A DNA stretch of 64,000 nucleotides from Levilactobacillus andaensis (GTDB lineage: Bacteria; Bacillota; Bacilli; Lactobacillales; Lactobacillaceae). Positions 31,218 to 41,064 of this stretch are shown in pieces. Positions within the stretch are counted from its first letter, which is position 1, and the number at the start of each line of letters is the position of its first letter. The position numbers and the translations under genes are program-made. Below the pieces are notes generated by a model, which was not told the DNA's origin, did no database searches, and saw only the letters and a list, made by a program, of their open reading frames with translations. Location: positions 186,001 to 250,000 of the forward strand of contig NZ_BOLP01000005.1 of assembly GCF_016861695.1 (NCBI RefSeq), in the 5' to 3' direction.

Positions 31218-31820
31218 TTACCCCTCAAAGTGGTAAGTTAACTCTTCTGCCGTATACGGTCGATCCGTACGCGCTGGTTCCAAGAATCTATCCCCAACCT
31301 TAATATCGCAGGCACGGGCCGCGACAATCGCAAACTCACGGAAAAATTGGAAACTTGACGAAATGATGCCGTTATCCGAAACGACTGGCTGGCGAACCAG
31401 ATTCTGTTTGGGAATGAACGGATTTTTCTCATACGTTTCCTCAAAGAGACCACCCGTAAACTTCGTATCGGCTAAAAGGCCTGCCTTCGCTAGTAGGATT
31501 GGCGAACTCGACATGGATGCAATGATTGGTCGTTTGCCTGTGGTCTTCAACCGCGCCAGGAAGGCCACGTTACGTTCATCGCTTAATGGCACGTGATAAT
31601 CGTCAATCCCCGGGAGAATCAACAACTCATAGTCCAGCGGATCAACCTGTGAAAAATCCTTCTGGGCCAAGACTACCATGCCGTCTTCCCCCGTATATGC
31701 CTTGTGTTCCGCGGCAACCGTCGTCATTTCCCAATCGTCCTGAAAAGCCAAGATTTCAGTTAGTGCGGCTATTTCAAAGTTACAAAAACCGGGATACAGC
31801 ATGACTAAAAAGCGTCTCAT
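31218..31820 (-). CDS. DJ-1/PfpI family protein lacking the usual nucleophile cysteine
   Basis: A 200-residue cytoplasmic protein with the DJ-1/GATase1-like fold: MLYPGFCNFEIAALTEIL, the YELLILPGIDDY strand-loop and the elbow IIASMSSSPILLAKAGLL. In most relatives the elbow has an Ala-Ile-Cys motif; here the Cys position is Met/Ser, so the usual cysteine chemistry is unlikely. The conserved acidic residue is present (FEIAALTEIL). I chose ATG 31820 with AGAGG 7 nt upstream, in place of the GTG at 31829. Role unknown. Confidence 0.8.
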   Translation of the reverse strand: MRRFLVMLYPGFCNFEIAALTEILAFQDDWEMTTVAAEHKAYTGEDGMVVLAQKDFSQVDPLDYELLILPGIDDYHVPLSDERNVAFLARLKTTGKRPIIASMSSSPILLAKAGLLADTKFTGGLFEETYEKNPFIPKQNLVRQPVVSDNGIISSSFQFFREFAIVAARACDIKVGDRFLEPARTDRPYTAEELTYHFEG

Positions 31821-31983
31821 TACCGGCACCTCTTTTCTTAGATTATTTTCATAATATCATCAAGTCCTAATCCAAACAACTACCAAGATTTGGATAATCT
31901 AGTTTCATTTTCTAACGATTGTATGTTCTGGCGAAGATAAACAAATTCATTTGACTACCAACAACAGATATTTTAGAGCCAAT

Positions 31984-32018
31984 AAAAAAAGCCGACCACT
32001 GAAGTGATCGACTTTTTT
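31984..32018 (-). terminator. Terminator of the rpsP-rplS operon
   Basis: A 10-bp stem (31991-32000 with 32003-32012) is followed on the minus strand by seven T residues, directly after rplS. Confidence 0.85.
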
Positions 32019-32026
32019 GACTATTA

Positions 32027-32383
32027 CTAGTTACGACGGCGTTCTGGGATCCGCGCTGCCTTACCGTTAAGTTCACGGAGGTAGTAGAGCTTAGCACGAC
32101 GTACACGACCTTGACGAATAACGTCAATCTTAGCAACACGTGGGGAGTGTAATGGGAAGATCCGTTCCACACCGACACCGTTACTGATCTTACGTACCGT
32201 GTAAGTTGCTTGGATGCCAGCACCCTTACGCTTGATTACGACACCTTCGAACAATTGGATACGTTCGCGGGTACCTTCGACGATCCGGGCGTGAACCCGA
32301 ACAGTGTCTCCGGCACGGAAGTCTGGAACATCGTCCCGTAATTGTTCTTGGTTGATCTTAGCAATTAAATTGTTTTGGCGCAT
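32027..32383 (-). CDS. rplS: Large ribosomal subunit protein bL19
   Basis: A 118-residue ribosomal protein at the 30S-50S interface. It starts [20 protein letters not shown] and carries the typical [34 protein letters not shown] and [19 protein letters not shown] chose ATG 32383 because AAAGGA lies 8-9 nt upstream. It is the last gene of the rpsP-khpA-rimM-trmD-rplS run, 112 bp after trmD. Confidence 0.98.
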   Translation of the reverse strand: MRQNNLIAKINQEQLRDDVPDFRAGDTVRVHARIVEGTRERIQLFEGVVIKRKGAGIQATYTVRKISNGVGVERIFPLHSPRVAKIDVIRQGRVRRAKLYYLRELNGKAARIPERRRN

Positions 32384-32495
32384 AATATATTCTATCCTTT
32401 CGCCAACATTCATTCTCAGATTCGACAGCGGAATATTGTTTTTATGGCTAAACAGCCAAAAGTAAGTGTATCATATCTCGAAATACCTGTAAAGG

Positions 32496-33275
32496 TTATT
32501 TTCTTGACTCCCGTTCAGCAGCCTGTCGTTCTTCCTCTTCGATGCGAACATCGGCCAAGAGGTGTTTCTGCTGCTGGGTCAACTTTTTGTGGTTGATCAG
32601 ATCAGGCCGGCGTTGATACGTCCGCCGCAAGGCTTCTTTTTCGCGCCATTCATCGATTTTACCATGATTGCCGCTAATCAAAACGTCTGGGACCTTCATC
32701 CCCCGGAACTCAGATGGCCGCGTGTATTGCGGGTATTCCAATAGGCCAGATGAGAATGAGTCCCCCGGTGCCGACTCCGAATTGCCGAGGACTCCCGGTA
32801 ACAGCCGCACCGTCGCATCGATCATGACCATTGAGGCCAATTCGCCGCCCGTCAGGACAAAGTCGCCCAAGGACACCTCATCAGTCACCAACGTCCGAAT
32901 TCGCTCGTCATAGCCCTCGTAATGGCCACACAGGAAGGTTAAATGTTCCTCGTGAGCGAACTCTTCGGCCACGTGCTGGTCAAAGGTCACACCGGCGGGA
33001 TCGAGTAAGATGACCCGGCCCTTAGGTAAGCCTTCAGCCGCCGCCTGTTCCTCGGTCGCCTTTAACGCGTCAAAGATGGGCTGGGGCTGTAAGAGCATCC
33101 CGGCGCCACCACCAAAGGGATAGTCGTCGACGTTACCGTGCTTATTAGTTGAATAATCCCGAAAGTTCGTCACGGGCATGGTCAAATGACCATTTTCAAT
33201 CGCCTTACCCACGATGGAATCGTGCATCGGACCGGAAAACATATCGGGAAATAAACTTAACACATCGATACGCAT
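32496..33275 (-). CDS. trmD: tRNA (guanine-N1)-methyltransferase TrmD
   Basis: Methylates G37 of tRNAs to keep reading frame, using S-adenosylmethionine. It has 259 residues and a SPOUT knot: [66 protein letters not shown]. The C-terminal helix is family-typical. The start overlaps the rimM stop as TAATG. Confidence 0.98.
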   Translation of the reverse strand: MRIDVLSLFPDMFSGPMHDSIVGKAIENGHLTMPVTNFRDYSTNKHGNVDDYPFGGGAGMLLQPQPIFDALKATEEQAAAEGLPKGRVILLDPAGVTFDQHVAEEFAHEEHLTFLCGHYEGYDERIRTLVTDEVSLGDFVLTGGELASMVMIDATVRLLPGVLGNSESAPGDSFSSGLLEYPQYTRPSEFRGMKVPDVLISGNHGKIDEWREKEALRRTYQRRPDLINHKKLTQQQKHLLADVRIEEEERQAAERESRK

Positions 33276-33793
33276 TACTCGAGTCCCTCCATTAATTCTA
33301 CCGTGACTTGGCCGGCGTCTAGGTCGACCTTTTTTACCACGTCATCGATCTTTGGCAACAGCAAGTCGTCCTTGCCTGGCCAGTCAACGACCCAAACATC
33401 ATTGGCACCGGGAGACAAGATCTCTTTGATCTCACCCAGTTCTTCGCCGTCTTCCGTGACGACCTTCAAGCCAACGATTTGGTGATAGTAATACTCGCCG
33501 GGTTGTAAGTCGCCGGTCTCTAACTCGTTGTCGGTCACCTTTAACGTGCTCTGCTTGTAAAGCTCCACGTCATTGATCGACGGCTTGCCCTCAAAACCTA
33601 ACAGATAAAAGTTCTTATGTTTCCGCATTGTAGCGACGGTCAACGTCACCGGCTTCGTCTGGTCCTTCGCAAAAGCGTAGAGCGTTGACCCCACCGCAAA
33701 ACGACTCTCTGGAAAGTCCGTGGTCGCGATGACCCGAACCTCACCCTTGATACCGTGCGTGTTCACGATAGTTCCTACCGTATAATATGCCAT
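33275..33793 (-). CDS. rimM: 16S rRNA processing protein RimM
   Basis: Assists maturation of the 30S head through ribosomal protein uS19. It has 172 residues with an N-terminal RimM domain ([16 protein letters not shown]) and a C-terminal PRC-barrel ([21 protein letters not shown]). AGGAGG precedes ATG. Overlaps trmD by one base. It is separated from khpA by a 500-bp block of repeats, unusual for this operon. Confidence 0.97.
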   Translation of the reverse strand: MAYYTVGTIVNTHGIKGEVRVIATTDFPESRFAVGSTLYAFAKDQTKPVTLTVATMRKHKNFYLLGFEGKPSINDVELYKQSTLKVTDNELETGDLQPGEYYYHQIVGLKVVTEDGEELGEIKEILSPGANDVWVVDWPGKDDLLLPKIDDVVKKVDLDAGQVTVELMEGLE

Positions 33794-33869
33794 GTCACAT
33801 GCCTCCTCGTTTAATCATTTTATTTATAGTTTAATTATAGATTGAAATTGGGTAATATAGTCGTGGTTC

Positions 33870-33950
33870 TCGCCTTACCGGCCGCCAGATATAGGCTGGC
33901 GCGGTGTGGACGACGCGCCTGAGCCCATATCTGACGACCCCACGGCTTAC
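33870..33950 (+). repeat. Intergenic repeat family B, short copy
   Basis: Copy B1. It shares both ends with the copy at 55464-55629: it begins CGCCTTACCGGCCGCCAGAT and ends CTGACGACCCCACGGCTTACG-like sequence. The inner ends GCCAGATAT-GGCT and AGCCCATATCTG form an inverted repeat. The internal hairpins of the long copy are missing. It lies 95 bp before a family A copy in the same orientation. Confidence 0.7.
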
Positions 33951-34045
33951 GTTTGCTTTCTATGGCAACAACTACTGAATACAAAAAATAGTGTCAGTTG
34001 AGGCACAAAAAACGAATTCTGACGTTCATTCATGGTCAAAGACTA

Positions 34046-34235
34046 TCGGAACCGGAGGCAGTCAGGGATGGAGCCAGCCGTGTCGACACTGTTAGGCGGG
34101 AGTTCCCGACTTACAGCGTGGGACGACCTCAAAGACACCACATATTCTTCGTGGCTTTGAGTCGAACCGGAAGTCCTTTTTCCGCGCTGGAGGTGTTCCC
34201 CCTGGCAGGCGGAATTCCTGACCACCGCAGTGCGG
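34046..34235 (+). repeat. Intergenic structured repeat family A, copy 1
   Basis: About 190 bp, from the ACCGGAGGCAGTCAGGGATG end to ACCGCAGTGCGG. TCAGGGAT near the start is inverted to ATTCCTGA near the end, and three internal hairpins follow the family plan. It is closest to the copy at 51577-51767. It lies within the rpsP operon between khpA and rimM, so the operon mRNA must run through it. Confidence 0.75.
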
Positions 34236-34292
34236 ATCACCATCTATATTTTTATTTTTAGGAACAAAAAAACTCGAGGAAACGTTGCCGCC

Positions 34293-34553
34293 TCACTCGA
34301 GAGTCTTTGTTGGGCGGTCATCGATGATGAGACGCACCCGCTTATTGCCTTGAACGCGAACGCTGTAGACAATCGTTCGGATTGCCTGCGCCACGCGGCC
34401 TTGTTTGCCGATGACCCGGCCGACATCGTCCGGGTGAACGGCTAACCGATATTCGTAAAAGCGTTCCGTTTCGACTGGTGTTACCACTAGGGATTCGGGA
34501 TGTTCGACGAGTGGGCTAACAATTGCTAGAATTAATGCCTTAAAATCGGTCAT
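34293..34553 (-). CDS. khpA: KH-domain RNA-binding protein KhpA
   Basis: An 86-residue protein (YlqC family) that binds RNA with KhpB and influences cell elongation in streptococci and other Firmicutes. The single KH motif VGRVIGKQGRVAQAIRTI is intact. It lies 9 bp after rpsP, the standard neighbour. Confidence 0.96.
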   Translation of the reverse strand: MTDFKALILAIVSPLVEHPESLVVTPVETERFYEYRLAVHPDDVGRVIGKQGRVAQAIRTIVYSVRVQGNKRVRLIIDDRPTKTLE

Positions 34554-34562
34554 GGCTAATCA

Positions 34563-34838
34563 CTACTTTTTAGTGTATTTAGCTTCATGGTATTGCTTCA
34601 TGATACCAGCGTTGGAGAGTAAAGTCTTAACCGTATCTGAAGGTTGAGCACCGTTGTTCAACCAGTTCATGATAGATTCTTCCTTCAACGTGATTGAAGC
34701 TGGTTGGGTAACTGGATTGTACGTTCCAACTTGTTCGATGAAACGACCATCACGAGGACTCCGTGAGTCGGCAACCACAATCCGGTAGAATGGGCGCTTC
34801 TTAGAACCCATCCGCTTTAAACGAATCTTAACTGACAT
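34563..34838 (-). CDS. rpsP: Small ribosomal subunit protein bS16
   Basis: A 91-residue protein starting [38 protein letters not shown], unmistakable bS16. AGGAGGTG lies 6 nt upstream. First gene of the rpsP-khpA-rimM-trmD-rplS operon. Confidence 0.99.
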   Translation of the reverse strand: MSVKIRLKRMGSKKRPFYRIVVADSRSPRDGRFIEQVGTYNPVTQPASITLKEESIMNWLNNGAQPSDTVKTLLSNAGIMKQYHEAKYTKK

Positions 34839-34872
34839 GTAGACACCTCCTGTATTTCTTTCAACGTGTAAT

Positions 34873-34901
34873 AATATACCAGTTTCTGGATATGATGTAA
34901 A
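34873..34901 (-). promoter_or_regulatory. Promoter of the rpsP operon
   Basis: TTTACA (34896-34901), 17-bp spacer, TATATT (34873-34878) on the minus strand, 35 bp before rpsP. Confidence 0.75.
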
Positions 34902-34925
34902 GGGTTTTTTCTTTACACCCTCAAA

Positions 34926-35216
34926 TTAATCAAAATCTTTGCGTAACCAGGCCAAATCATCGGCCGTTAACGACTCCCGATTCGCCACGATCCATCGTTG
35001 GACCGTAGCGTAATCGGTAAAATCTGGTCCCTGTTGAACGCCGGCCGCCTGCAGATCGCGGGCAAATTTTAAATCGGCAATCGTCATTGGGGCCTGAAAT
35101 AATGGGTTTTCTTCGGCCCGGGCTGCCCACTCACCATTTAAAATGGCGCGGGCATTGCGGTACGCCGCTGTTTGCTGCAATAAATCACGTAATTCACTTG
35201 CCATTAAATCGCTCAT
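34926..35216 (-). CDS. Helical protein linked to a MoxR-VWA pair, unknown
   Basis: A 96-residue protein starting MSDLMASELRDLLQQ. It is rich in Ala, Leu, Arg and predicted helical. I chose ATG 35216, with AAGGAGG 6 nt upstream; the start overlaps the stop of the VWA gene. No family is recognised. Its coupling to the MoxR and VWA genes suggests a third component of that module. Confidence 0.75.
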   Translation of the reverse strand: MSDLMASELRDLLQQTAAYRNARAILNGEWAARAEENPLFQAPMTIADLKFARDLQAAGVQQGPDFTDYATVQRWIVANRESLTADDLAWLRKDFD

Positions 35217-35218
35217 GA

Positions 35219-36529
35219 CTACCTCCTTAGTGCCTGCCATTGCGGGTCGGTCGTCAAACTAACCACGGTGCCGGGCGCGTGTTTGACCGAAAATTGGTCG
35301 ATTGGACTGGTTAAGAGCCACAAGACCGTTACCGGCAGTGTTGGCCGAACTTGTTCTTCCCCATAACCATCCGTCAAGATAACCACTAGTTGATTGGCGC
35401 TCCCGGCAAGTAATCGCGGTAAACTATCGAATACGGCCTGAAACCGGGTTCCGCCCCCACCGATCCGCTGGAGTGTCTGTGGTCGCCGCTCCAGGAGAAA
35501 GCTCCGTGCCGGGTCAACGACCGTATCAAATGGATAAACGGTCACCTGCGCCGGATAAACGGCCAATAACGTTGCCATTTGCCCTAGGAGGTAGCTGATT
35601 TCTTGGTTGCCCATCGAACCCGACTCATCGACAAAGACGGCAATCTTGCGCCAGGTCTGCACGATTTCTCCCGGAAGGTCCATTCGGGCAGGTTGGCGAC
35701 GATTGAACCGGCCGTATGCTGGCTGCCGTCCCGCCGGCACCTGACCCAGACCGCGTTTGAGCAAGACGCGCCAATCCAATGGCCGCTCAGCCACTAGTGG
35801 CGTGAGGGCCGCCTGAATGCTACCAGGTAAGGTACCCCGCTGCTTGGCGGAAATTGCCTGGTTGGCCGTCGTAAAAAGCTGGGAACGCCATTGTTCGCGT
35901 GTGTCGGCTGCTTCATCGTTGGCGCCCTGCCAGCCGCTGTGACCATCGTGTTGCGCCGTTTCCGGTAATATCTCGGGCCCCCCTGCCGCTAACTGCCGGT
36001 CAGTGGTCCTTTTTTGCGTTTGCCAGTGGCGAAGTTGTTTCAAGTAGACCGCCGAATCCTGTTGCGGTCGAACTGGTTCTTCTAATAGCTGGCCTAATTT
36101 TTGACTAGTGATCGCATCAGTCGGCAGATCGGTCAGATAGTCGTTGACCGCCGCGTCGGTGGCCCATCGTACCAGCCCCGCCTGTGACGGCGTCTGCACG
36201 GCCGTTGCGTAACGTTGCGGGTGACGCCAAAGCAAATGCAACACCGTGTGGCGCAACATCGCCAACCACTGCGCACCGGTCCAGGTCGTCTGTTGTAAGG
36301 CACTCGGACTCAGCTGCAGTTGCCACTCCTGGGCCGTTGGTTGCAGACTCATTGGCGGCCTCGCCGTATCCCGAAACGTAACGGCCAGTTGACTCAGCAC
36401 GTGCCCGTAAAATGGATCTTGCTGTAGCAAATACAGCACGGCATCGCGATACGCGGTCTGTGCTGCCTGCTCACGGTCGACCCCTGTGGCCTGACGTAAG
36501 CGTTGTAAGTCTTGCGTTAAGCTCACCAT
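35219..36529 (-). CDS. VWA-domain protein with metallopeptidase-like N terminus
   Basis: A 436-residue cytoplasmic protein. The N-terminal half resembles the putative metallopeptidase domain DUF2201, with HTVLHLLWRHP in place of a canonical HExxH. The C-terminal third is a von Willebrand A-like domain with FVDESGSMG (MIDAS DxSxS) and VVILTDGYGEEQ. Such proteins act with MoxR AAA ATPases in metal insertion or complex assembly in characterised systems. Here it is downstream of a MoxR gene by 3 bp. The exact role is not known. Confidence 0.88.
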   Translation of the reverse strand: MVSLTQDLQRLRQATGVDREQAAQTAYRDAVLYLLQQDPFYGHVLSQLAVTFRDTARPPMSLQPTAQEWQLQLSPSALQQTTWTGAQWLAMLRHTVLHLLWRHPQRYATAVQTPSQAGLVRWATDAAVNDYLTDLPTDAITSQKLGQLLEEPVRPQQDSAVYLKQLRHWQTQKRTTDRQLAAGGPEILPETAQHDGHSGWQGANDEAADTREQWRSQLFTTANQAISAKQRGTLPGSIQAALTPLVAERPLDWRVLLKRGLGQVPAGRQPAYGRFNRRQPARMDLPGEIVQTWRKIAVFVDESGSMGNQEISYLLGQMATLLAVYPAQVTVYPFDTVVDPARSFLLERRPQTLQRIGGGGTRFQAVFDSLPRLLAGSANQLVVILTDGYGEEQVRPTLPVTVLWLLTSPIDQFSVKHAPGTVVSLTTDPQWQALRR

Positions 36530-36532
36530 GGC

Positions 36533-37720
36533 CTACACCTCGATTTCACTGCTCCGCAACCCAATCGTCGTCAGCAAGCGGTAAAGCTGCCGAACGCCGG
36601 GTTGCTGGTCCTTGACCGCCGCTAAATTTTCCAAGAGCTGGTCCTGTCCAGCCATCTTCTGGGCGATTGCAAACTGTCCGTCCGGCGCACAACTCGTGAG
36701 CAACTCGCTGAAGCGCCGGGCGTGACCACCAACCGTTAACGGCCACGTCTGTCCTGCGTCTAGGCAGTTTACGAGGATCCGTTGTTGCTGAGCGGGTGCC
36801 AACTGTTGAAAGACCGACACGGCATCTGCGGCGTTGAACGCCTGGTCCACCGTCAGTCCAGGCCGCTGAGCCATTAAAAACCCAGCAAAGGCCGTCCCAA
36901 CCGTCATCCCCAAATTGCCTTGCATGATGGCCGTGACGACCGCCGTTTGGCTAAACAGGTGTTGGGTGTCGAGTTCCCGAATGGCGCGTGAGACCCGCTC
37001 CCAGGCCCGCGGTGTGGACTGGAGGTCGTCGTCCGTAGCGTTGGCCGTACCGACCACGTGAAGGTCGGCGGGATTGTCCGTCAGGTATTTCGTCACCAAC
37101 GGGTCAATCCGGGGGCCATCGTTAACTGGCGTTGTGGCCCATTTCAGCCAGGTCGCCGGGTCGGCCCGCAAAATCAATCGCGTCGTTCGGTCGGCAATGG
37201 CCGCATCCCCCGGCGTCACGCCGTAATGGCTCTGCTCAAAACCAGCCATGGTGGCGTCCGGGTTCTCCGCTAAAATTAAATGAACCTGCTCGGGTAACGT
37301 CAGTGTATTGATCTGCCGCTGTAAAACCAGGTTCATCAGTTCACTCTGAACGGCCTGCGTCCCCCGATTAAACTCATCTAAGAACCAGATGATTTCTTGT
37401 TCGGGATGGGCCTCGGCGTAACGAATCATGGCAACCAGGGTGTGTGAGTACCCAAACTGGACGTCGGCCAAGGACCCATAACGTTCAGTTTGAATAAAGG
37501 AGTCGCTGGTCAGTGGGGGCACTGGAATCACCAGGTCACCCTTTTCCACCAGGCTCACCACGGTCGTAAAGAGCTTCGCGTGCCGCTGTTGCGCCAAATC
37601 CGCCACCAAGGCCGACTTGCCGATGCCGGCTTCGCCCACGATGGTTGGCACGGCGCCACTCGCCAGGACCACCTGTGTCGCCTGTAAACACGCCTGATAC
37701 GTTAATGCCACGCCTGTCAC
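36533..37720 (-). CDS. MoxR-family AAA+ ATPase
   Basis: A 395-residue AAA+ protein: Walker A VGEAGIGKSALV near residue 28, Walker B IIWFLDEFNRGTQAVQSELMNLVLQ, sensor 1 LILAENPD. It fits the MoxR class that remodels a VWA-containing partner (compare RavA-ViaA). The GTG start at 37720 follows GGAAGGG closely; GTG 37711 is an alternative, so the first three residues are uncertain. First gene of a three-gene unit. Confidence 0.9.
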   Translation of the reverse strand: MTGVALTYQACLQATQVVLASGAVPTIVGEAGIGKSALVADLAQQRHAKLFTTVVSLVEKGDLVIPVPPLTSDSFIQTERYGSLADVQFGYSHTLVAMIRYAEAHPEQEIIWFLDEFNRGTQAVQSELMNLVLQRQINTLTLPEQVHLILAENPDATMAGFEQSHYGVTPGDAAIADRTTRLILRADPATWLKWATTPVNDGPRIDPLVTKYLTDNPADLHVVGTANATDDDLQSTPRAWERVSRAIRELDTQHLFSQTAVVTAIMQGNLGMTVGTAFAGFLMAQRPGLTVDQAFNAADAVSVFQQLAPAQQQRILVNCLDAGQTWPLTVGGHARRFSELLTSCAPDGQFAIAQKMAGQDQLLENLAAVKDQQPGVRQLYRLLTTIGLRSSEIEV

Positions 37721-37792
37721 GTCCCTTCCGAAATTTATCTAGAATTATTTTAACATACATTAGGTTGGCCAAGCCCCAGGATGGTGGGAAAT

Positions 37793-37900
37793 ATCCGCCT
37801 GCGGCTGTCAGGGATTCCACCTGCTGTGGGGACGCTCCGGACTGTGGGGCGGTCCTCCGACTCGGCTGGCTACATCCCTGACCTCCTCCGGCTCTGATTG
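37793..37900 (-). repeat. Intergenic structured repeat family A, shortened copy 2
   Basis: About 108 bp, inverse orientation. Both ends match the family (CCGCCTGCGGCTGTCAGGGA and CATCCCTGACCTCCTCCGGC), but two of the three inner hairpins are missing, so it is an internal-deletion copy. Confidence 0.75.
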
Positions 37901-38116
37901 TGCTCTCTTTTAGCAAACGTTAAATACATGGTGTGCTATTAATTTCAGTCTAAACCCGTAAATAGTCTATACTTGTCACTTCACATTACCGTAAACCACT
38001 AGGTATAGCCACTATAAAAGCCCACCCAGCAACCGTCAAAAACTGACAGTCACAAAGTGGACCCCTAATCATTTGTTCAGCGTATATTAACTAACCAAAC
38101 GATTATCTATTTAATA

Positions 38117-40765
38117 TTACTTCATCAGCCGTCGCTGGAAGAACTTCACGATTTCTACGATCACGATCATCATGAATGAAGCGGCTAACACGATTCCCCA
38201 CTGGAAGGCGTCCAGGTGGGCAACGTGGAACATGCTGTTCAAGCCGGGCACCAGAATCGTCATCGCCAATAAGACAAAGGCAATCAGGATCGCCCAGTTG
38301 AAGAACTTGTTCTTAAACAAGCCGACCGTAAAGATCGAGCCGTGAATTGACTTGGAGTTGAAGGCGTGGAACAACTGAATCAACCCTAAGGTGGCAAACG
38401 CCATGGTCAAGGCATCGGCGTGAACTAAGCTGGCCGATGCGTGAACCGGGTACGTCAGCGCCAACCAGTACACGAGCAGGGTAATTCCCCCCTCTAGCAG
38501 GCCCTGGTAGATAATCCCACCGAAGACCCCACCGGAAAAGAAGTTCGACTTACGCCCACGTGGCGGCTGCTTCATGATATTGCGTTCCATCGGTTCGACC
38601 CCTAAGGCAATCGCTGGCAACGTATCCGTCACCAGGTTGATCCACAGGATGTGCACCGGTGCTAAAATCTGCCAGCCTAACATGGTCATCATGAACAGGG
38701 TCAGGACTTCCCCTAAGTTAGCGGACAGCAGGTATTGAATGGCCTTTTGAATGTTGGCGAAAACCTTCCGTCCCTCTTCAACGGCCACCACAATGGTCGA
38801 GAAGTTGTCGTCGGCTAGGACCATATCACTGGCCCCTTTGGAAACTTCGGTCCCGGTGATGCCCATGCCGATACCAATATCGGCGGCCTTTAAGGCGGGG
38901 GCATCGTTGACCCCATCTCCAGTCATGGCAACGACCTTACCGCGCTTCTGCCAAGCATTCACGATTCGCACCTTATGTTCCGGGGCGACCCGCGCGTAGA
39001 CCGAGTAGTTCCCGACCTGCTTGGCAAATGTGGCGTCGTCCATCTCATCCAGCTCGGCACCGGTAATCACCGCGGCCGTCTCGCCCTTTTCGATGATTCC
39101 TAGCCGTGCGGCGATTGCAGCGGCCGTGTCCCGGTGGTCACCGGTGATCATCATCGGTCGAATCCCGGCAGACTTGGCGTCGGCCACGGCCTGTTCAACT
39201 TCTGGCCGCTCGGGGTCGATCATCCCGACCATACCGGCCAGAATCAGATCATTTTCAACGTTTTCACTGGTCATGTCAGTCGGCACTTGGTCGACGATGC
39301 GGTAAGCAAACGCCAAGACCCGTAAGGCCTGCGTGGCCAATTCGTGGTTCGTCGTCAAAATGGCTTGGCGGTCGCTGTCGGTCAATGGTGCGACGGCATC
39401 GTTCTTAGCCAATCGCGTCACCCGTTTGAGCAATTCGTCCGGCGCCCCCTTAACGGCAATCAAGAAACGACCGTCAGCCAATGGATGGACCGTGGACATT
39501 AATTTCCGTTCGGAATCAAAGGGAATCTCGGCCACTCGGGGCATGTCCTTTAAAACTTGGTCGACTGGGTAATTGCGGTCCAACTGATACTGGACCAACG
39601 CCGTTTCCGTGGGGTCACCGGCCAAACCATCGGTCGTGATTTTCGTATCGTTGCTCAAAATCATAACCTGTGCCAATCGGTTGTCGCGGTCAAAATTAAC
39701 GGTATGTGAATCGGCTAATTCCAGATTTTCGTAAACCTTTTCGACCGTCATCCTGTTTTGCGTCAGTGTCCCGGTCTTATCCGAGGCGATGATGTCGGTA
39801 CTCCCCAACGTTTCCACGGCGGGCAGCTTCCGTACAATGGCGTGGCGCTTGGCCATCCGCTGGGTTCCCAACGCCAAGGTAATCGTGACGATGGCGGGCA
39901 GCCCCTCTGGAATCGCGGCAACGGCTAATGAGATGGCCGTCAGCAGCATGTCGATCAGGCTCTCGGCCTGGCGCCACATCCCCATGGCAAAGACGATGGC
40001 GGCAATCACCAAAATCAAGATGGTCAGTGACTTCCCAAGCTGGGTCAGGTTTTCCTGAAGTGGTGTCGTCGTCTCATCGGCATCCTCAATCATGCCGGCG
40101 ATGCGCCCCACTTCCGTCTGCATTCCCGTCGCCACAACGACCCCGGTCGCGCGGCCGTACGTGACGTTACTGTTCATAAACGCCATGTTGTGCCGGTCGC
40201 CGATGGCTAAATCATTTTCGGTCAAAACGGCGTCTGCTTTTTCCACCGGCACGGATTCCCCGGTCAGGGCTGACTCCTCAACCTTCAGGGAAGCCACGTC
40301 GAGCAAACGGAGGTCGGCGGGAATGATGTCACCGGCCTCCAGGAGAACGATGTCCCCAACGACCAACTCGTCACTCTTCACGCTCATGACCTGGCCGTCA
40401 CGCCGAATCGTGGCGTTAGGCGCCGACATTTCCTTTAAGGCGTTGATGGCTTCTTCGGCCTTGGCCTCCTGGAAGACCCCGAAGATGGCGTTTAGGACGA
40501 CCACCAGTAAGATGATGACCGCGTCGACCACCTCACCGGTCAACCCGGCAATCAGGGCCGCCACCAGCAAGACAATGATCATAAAATCCTTAAACTGTGC
40601 TAAAAATTTCTGTAGGAGCGACGTCGTCTTCTGCTGATTCAATGCGTTATGTCCGTTTTCCTCGAGCCGTTGCTGGGCAACTTGTGAGCTTAACCCTTGG
40701 TCACTGGTCTGTAAATTCTGATACAGCTGTTCGACCGTTTCTTGATAAAATGGTACTTTGGCCAT
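38117..40765 (-). CDS. P-type cation ATPase (P2A), probably a manganese or calcium exporter
   Basis: An 882-residue pump: N-terminal cation-ATPase domain, 10 membrane helices, phosphorylation motif [14 protein letters not shown] in the A domain, [16 protein letters not shown] hinge. The TM4 motif IPEGLPAIV and TM6 [13 protein letters not shown] match the Ca2+/Mn2+ branch. A yybP-ykoY-type Mn2+ riboswitch lies in its leader, which favours manganese efflux as in the streptococcal MgtA-type ATPase; calcium is the alternative. AGGAGG precedes ATG. It is monocistronic as far as can be seen. Confidence 0.93.
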   Translation of the reverse strand: MAKVPFYQETVEQLYQNLQTSDQGLSSQVAQQRLEENGHNALNQQKTTSLLQKFLAQFKDFMIIVLLVAALIAGLTGEVVDAVIILLVVVLNAIFGVFQEAKAEEAINALKEMSAPNATIRRDGQVMSVKSDELVVGDIVLLEAGDIIPADLRLLDVASLKVEESALTGESVPVEKADAVLTENDLAIGDRHNMAFMNSNVTYGRATGVVVATGMQTEVGRIAGMIEDADETTTPLQENLTQLGKSLTILILVIAAIVFAMGMWRQAESLIDMLLTAISLAVAAIPEGLPAIVTITLALGTQRMAKRHAIVRKLPAVETLGSTDIIASDKTGTLTQNRMTVEKVYENLELADSHTVNFDRDNRLAQVMILSNDTKITTDGLAGDPTETALVQYQLDRNYPVDQVLKDMPRVAEIPFDSERKLMSTVHPLADGRFLIAVKGAPDELLKRVTRLAKNDAVAPLTDSDRQAILTTNHELATQALRVLAFAYRIVDQVPTDMTSENVENDLILAGMVGMIDPERPEVEQAVADAKSAGIRPMMITGDHRDTAAAIAARLGIIEKGETAAVITGAELDEMDDATFAKQVGNYSVYARVAPEHKVRIVNAWQKRGKVVAMTGDGVNDAPALKAADIGIGMGITGTEVSKGASDMVLADDNFSTIVVAVEEGRKVFANIQKAIQYLLSANLGEVLTLFMMTMLGWQILAPVHILWINLVTDTLPAIALGVEPMERNIMKQPPRGRKSNFFSGGVFGGIIYQGLLEGGITLLVYWLALTYPVHASASLVHADALTMAFATLGLIQLFHAFNSKSIHGSIFTVGLFKNKFFNWAILIAFVLLAMTILVPGLNSMFHVAHLDAFQWGIVLAASFMMIVIVEIVKFFQRRLMK

Positions 40766-40828
40766 TTGCCATTCCTCCTGAGGTGTACTCGTAAGCTCAT
40801 CTTCCTTTAACCGGGGCTAAAAGAAAAT

Positions 40829-40955
40829 GAGACCTACGCATGCACACAAAAAATTTTGTGGACACACATAAGTCTCACTATTTAAGGCAATACCGGATTG
40901 GCTTCTTGCTGACGATATTACCGCAGATTAATCTGCTAGTTACTCCCTTATGGTT
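40829..40955 (-). promoter_or_regulatory. yybP-ykoY-type (manganese) riboswitch with terminator
   Basis: In the leader of the P-type ATPase, minus strand. The 5' part has the AAGGGAGTAAC motif of this class at about 40940-40951, then a TAGCAG/CTGC stem and GGTATTGCC. It ends in a long hairpin (40829-40877, GTGAGACTTA... pairing ...TAGGTCTCAT) followed by T-rich sequence. This final GAGAC/GTCTC hairpin is the hallmark expression platform of the class. Mn2+ binding would prevent the terminator and switch on export. Confidence 0.8.
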
Positions 40956-40970
40956 GGTTCTTTAATTCGT

Positions 40971-40999
40971 AGTATACCGGAGATTCCCGCTTGCGTCTA
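40971..40999 (-). promoter_or_regulatory. Promoter for the riboswitch-ATPase transcript
   Basis: TAGACG (40994-40999), 17-bp spacer, TATACT (40971-40976) on the minus strand, about 15-20 bp before the riboswitch motif. Confidence 0.65.
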
Positions 41000-41064
41000 C
41001 CCAAAAGGCACAAAAATATTCATAGTGTTATCAAACATCGTTCAAAGAAGAATTGTGTAGACTG

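Noticed and set aside
40092-40637. 181-codon frame on the plus strand inside the P-type ATPase gene
   Set aside because: No ribosome site, antisense to a highly conserved gene, composition of a shadow frame.
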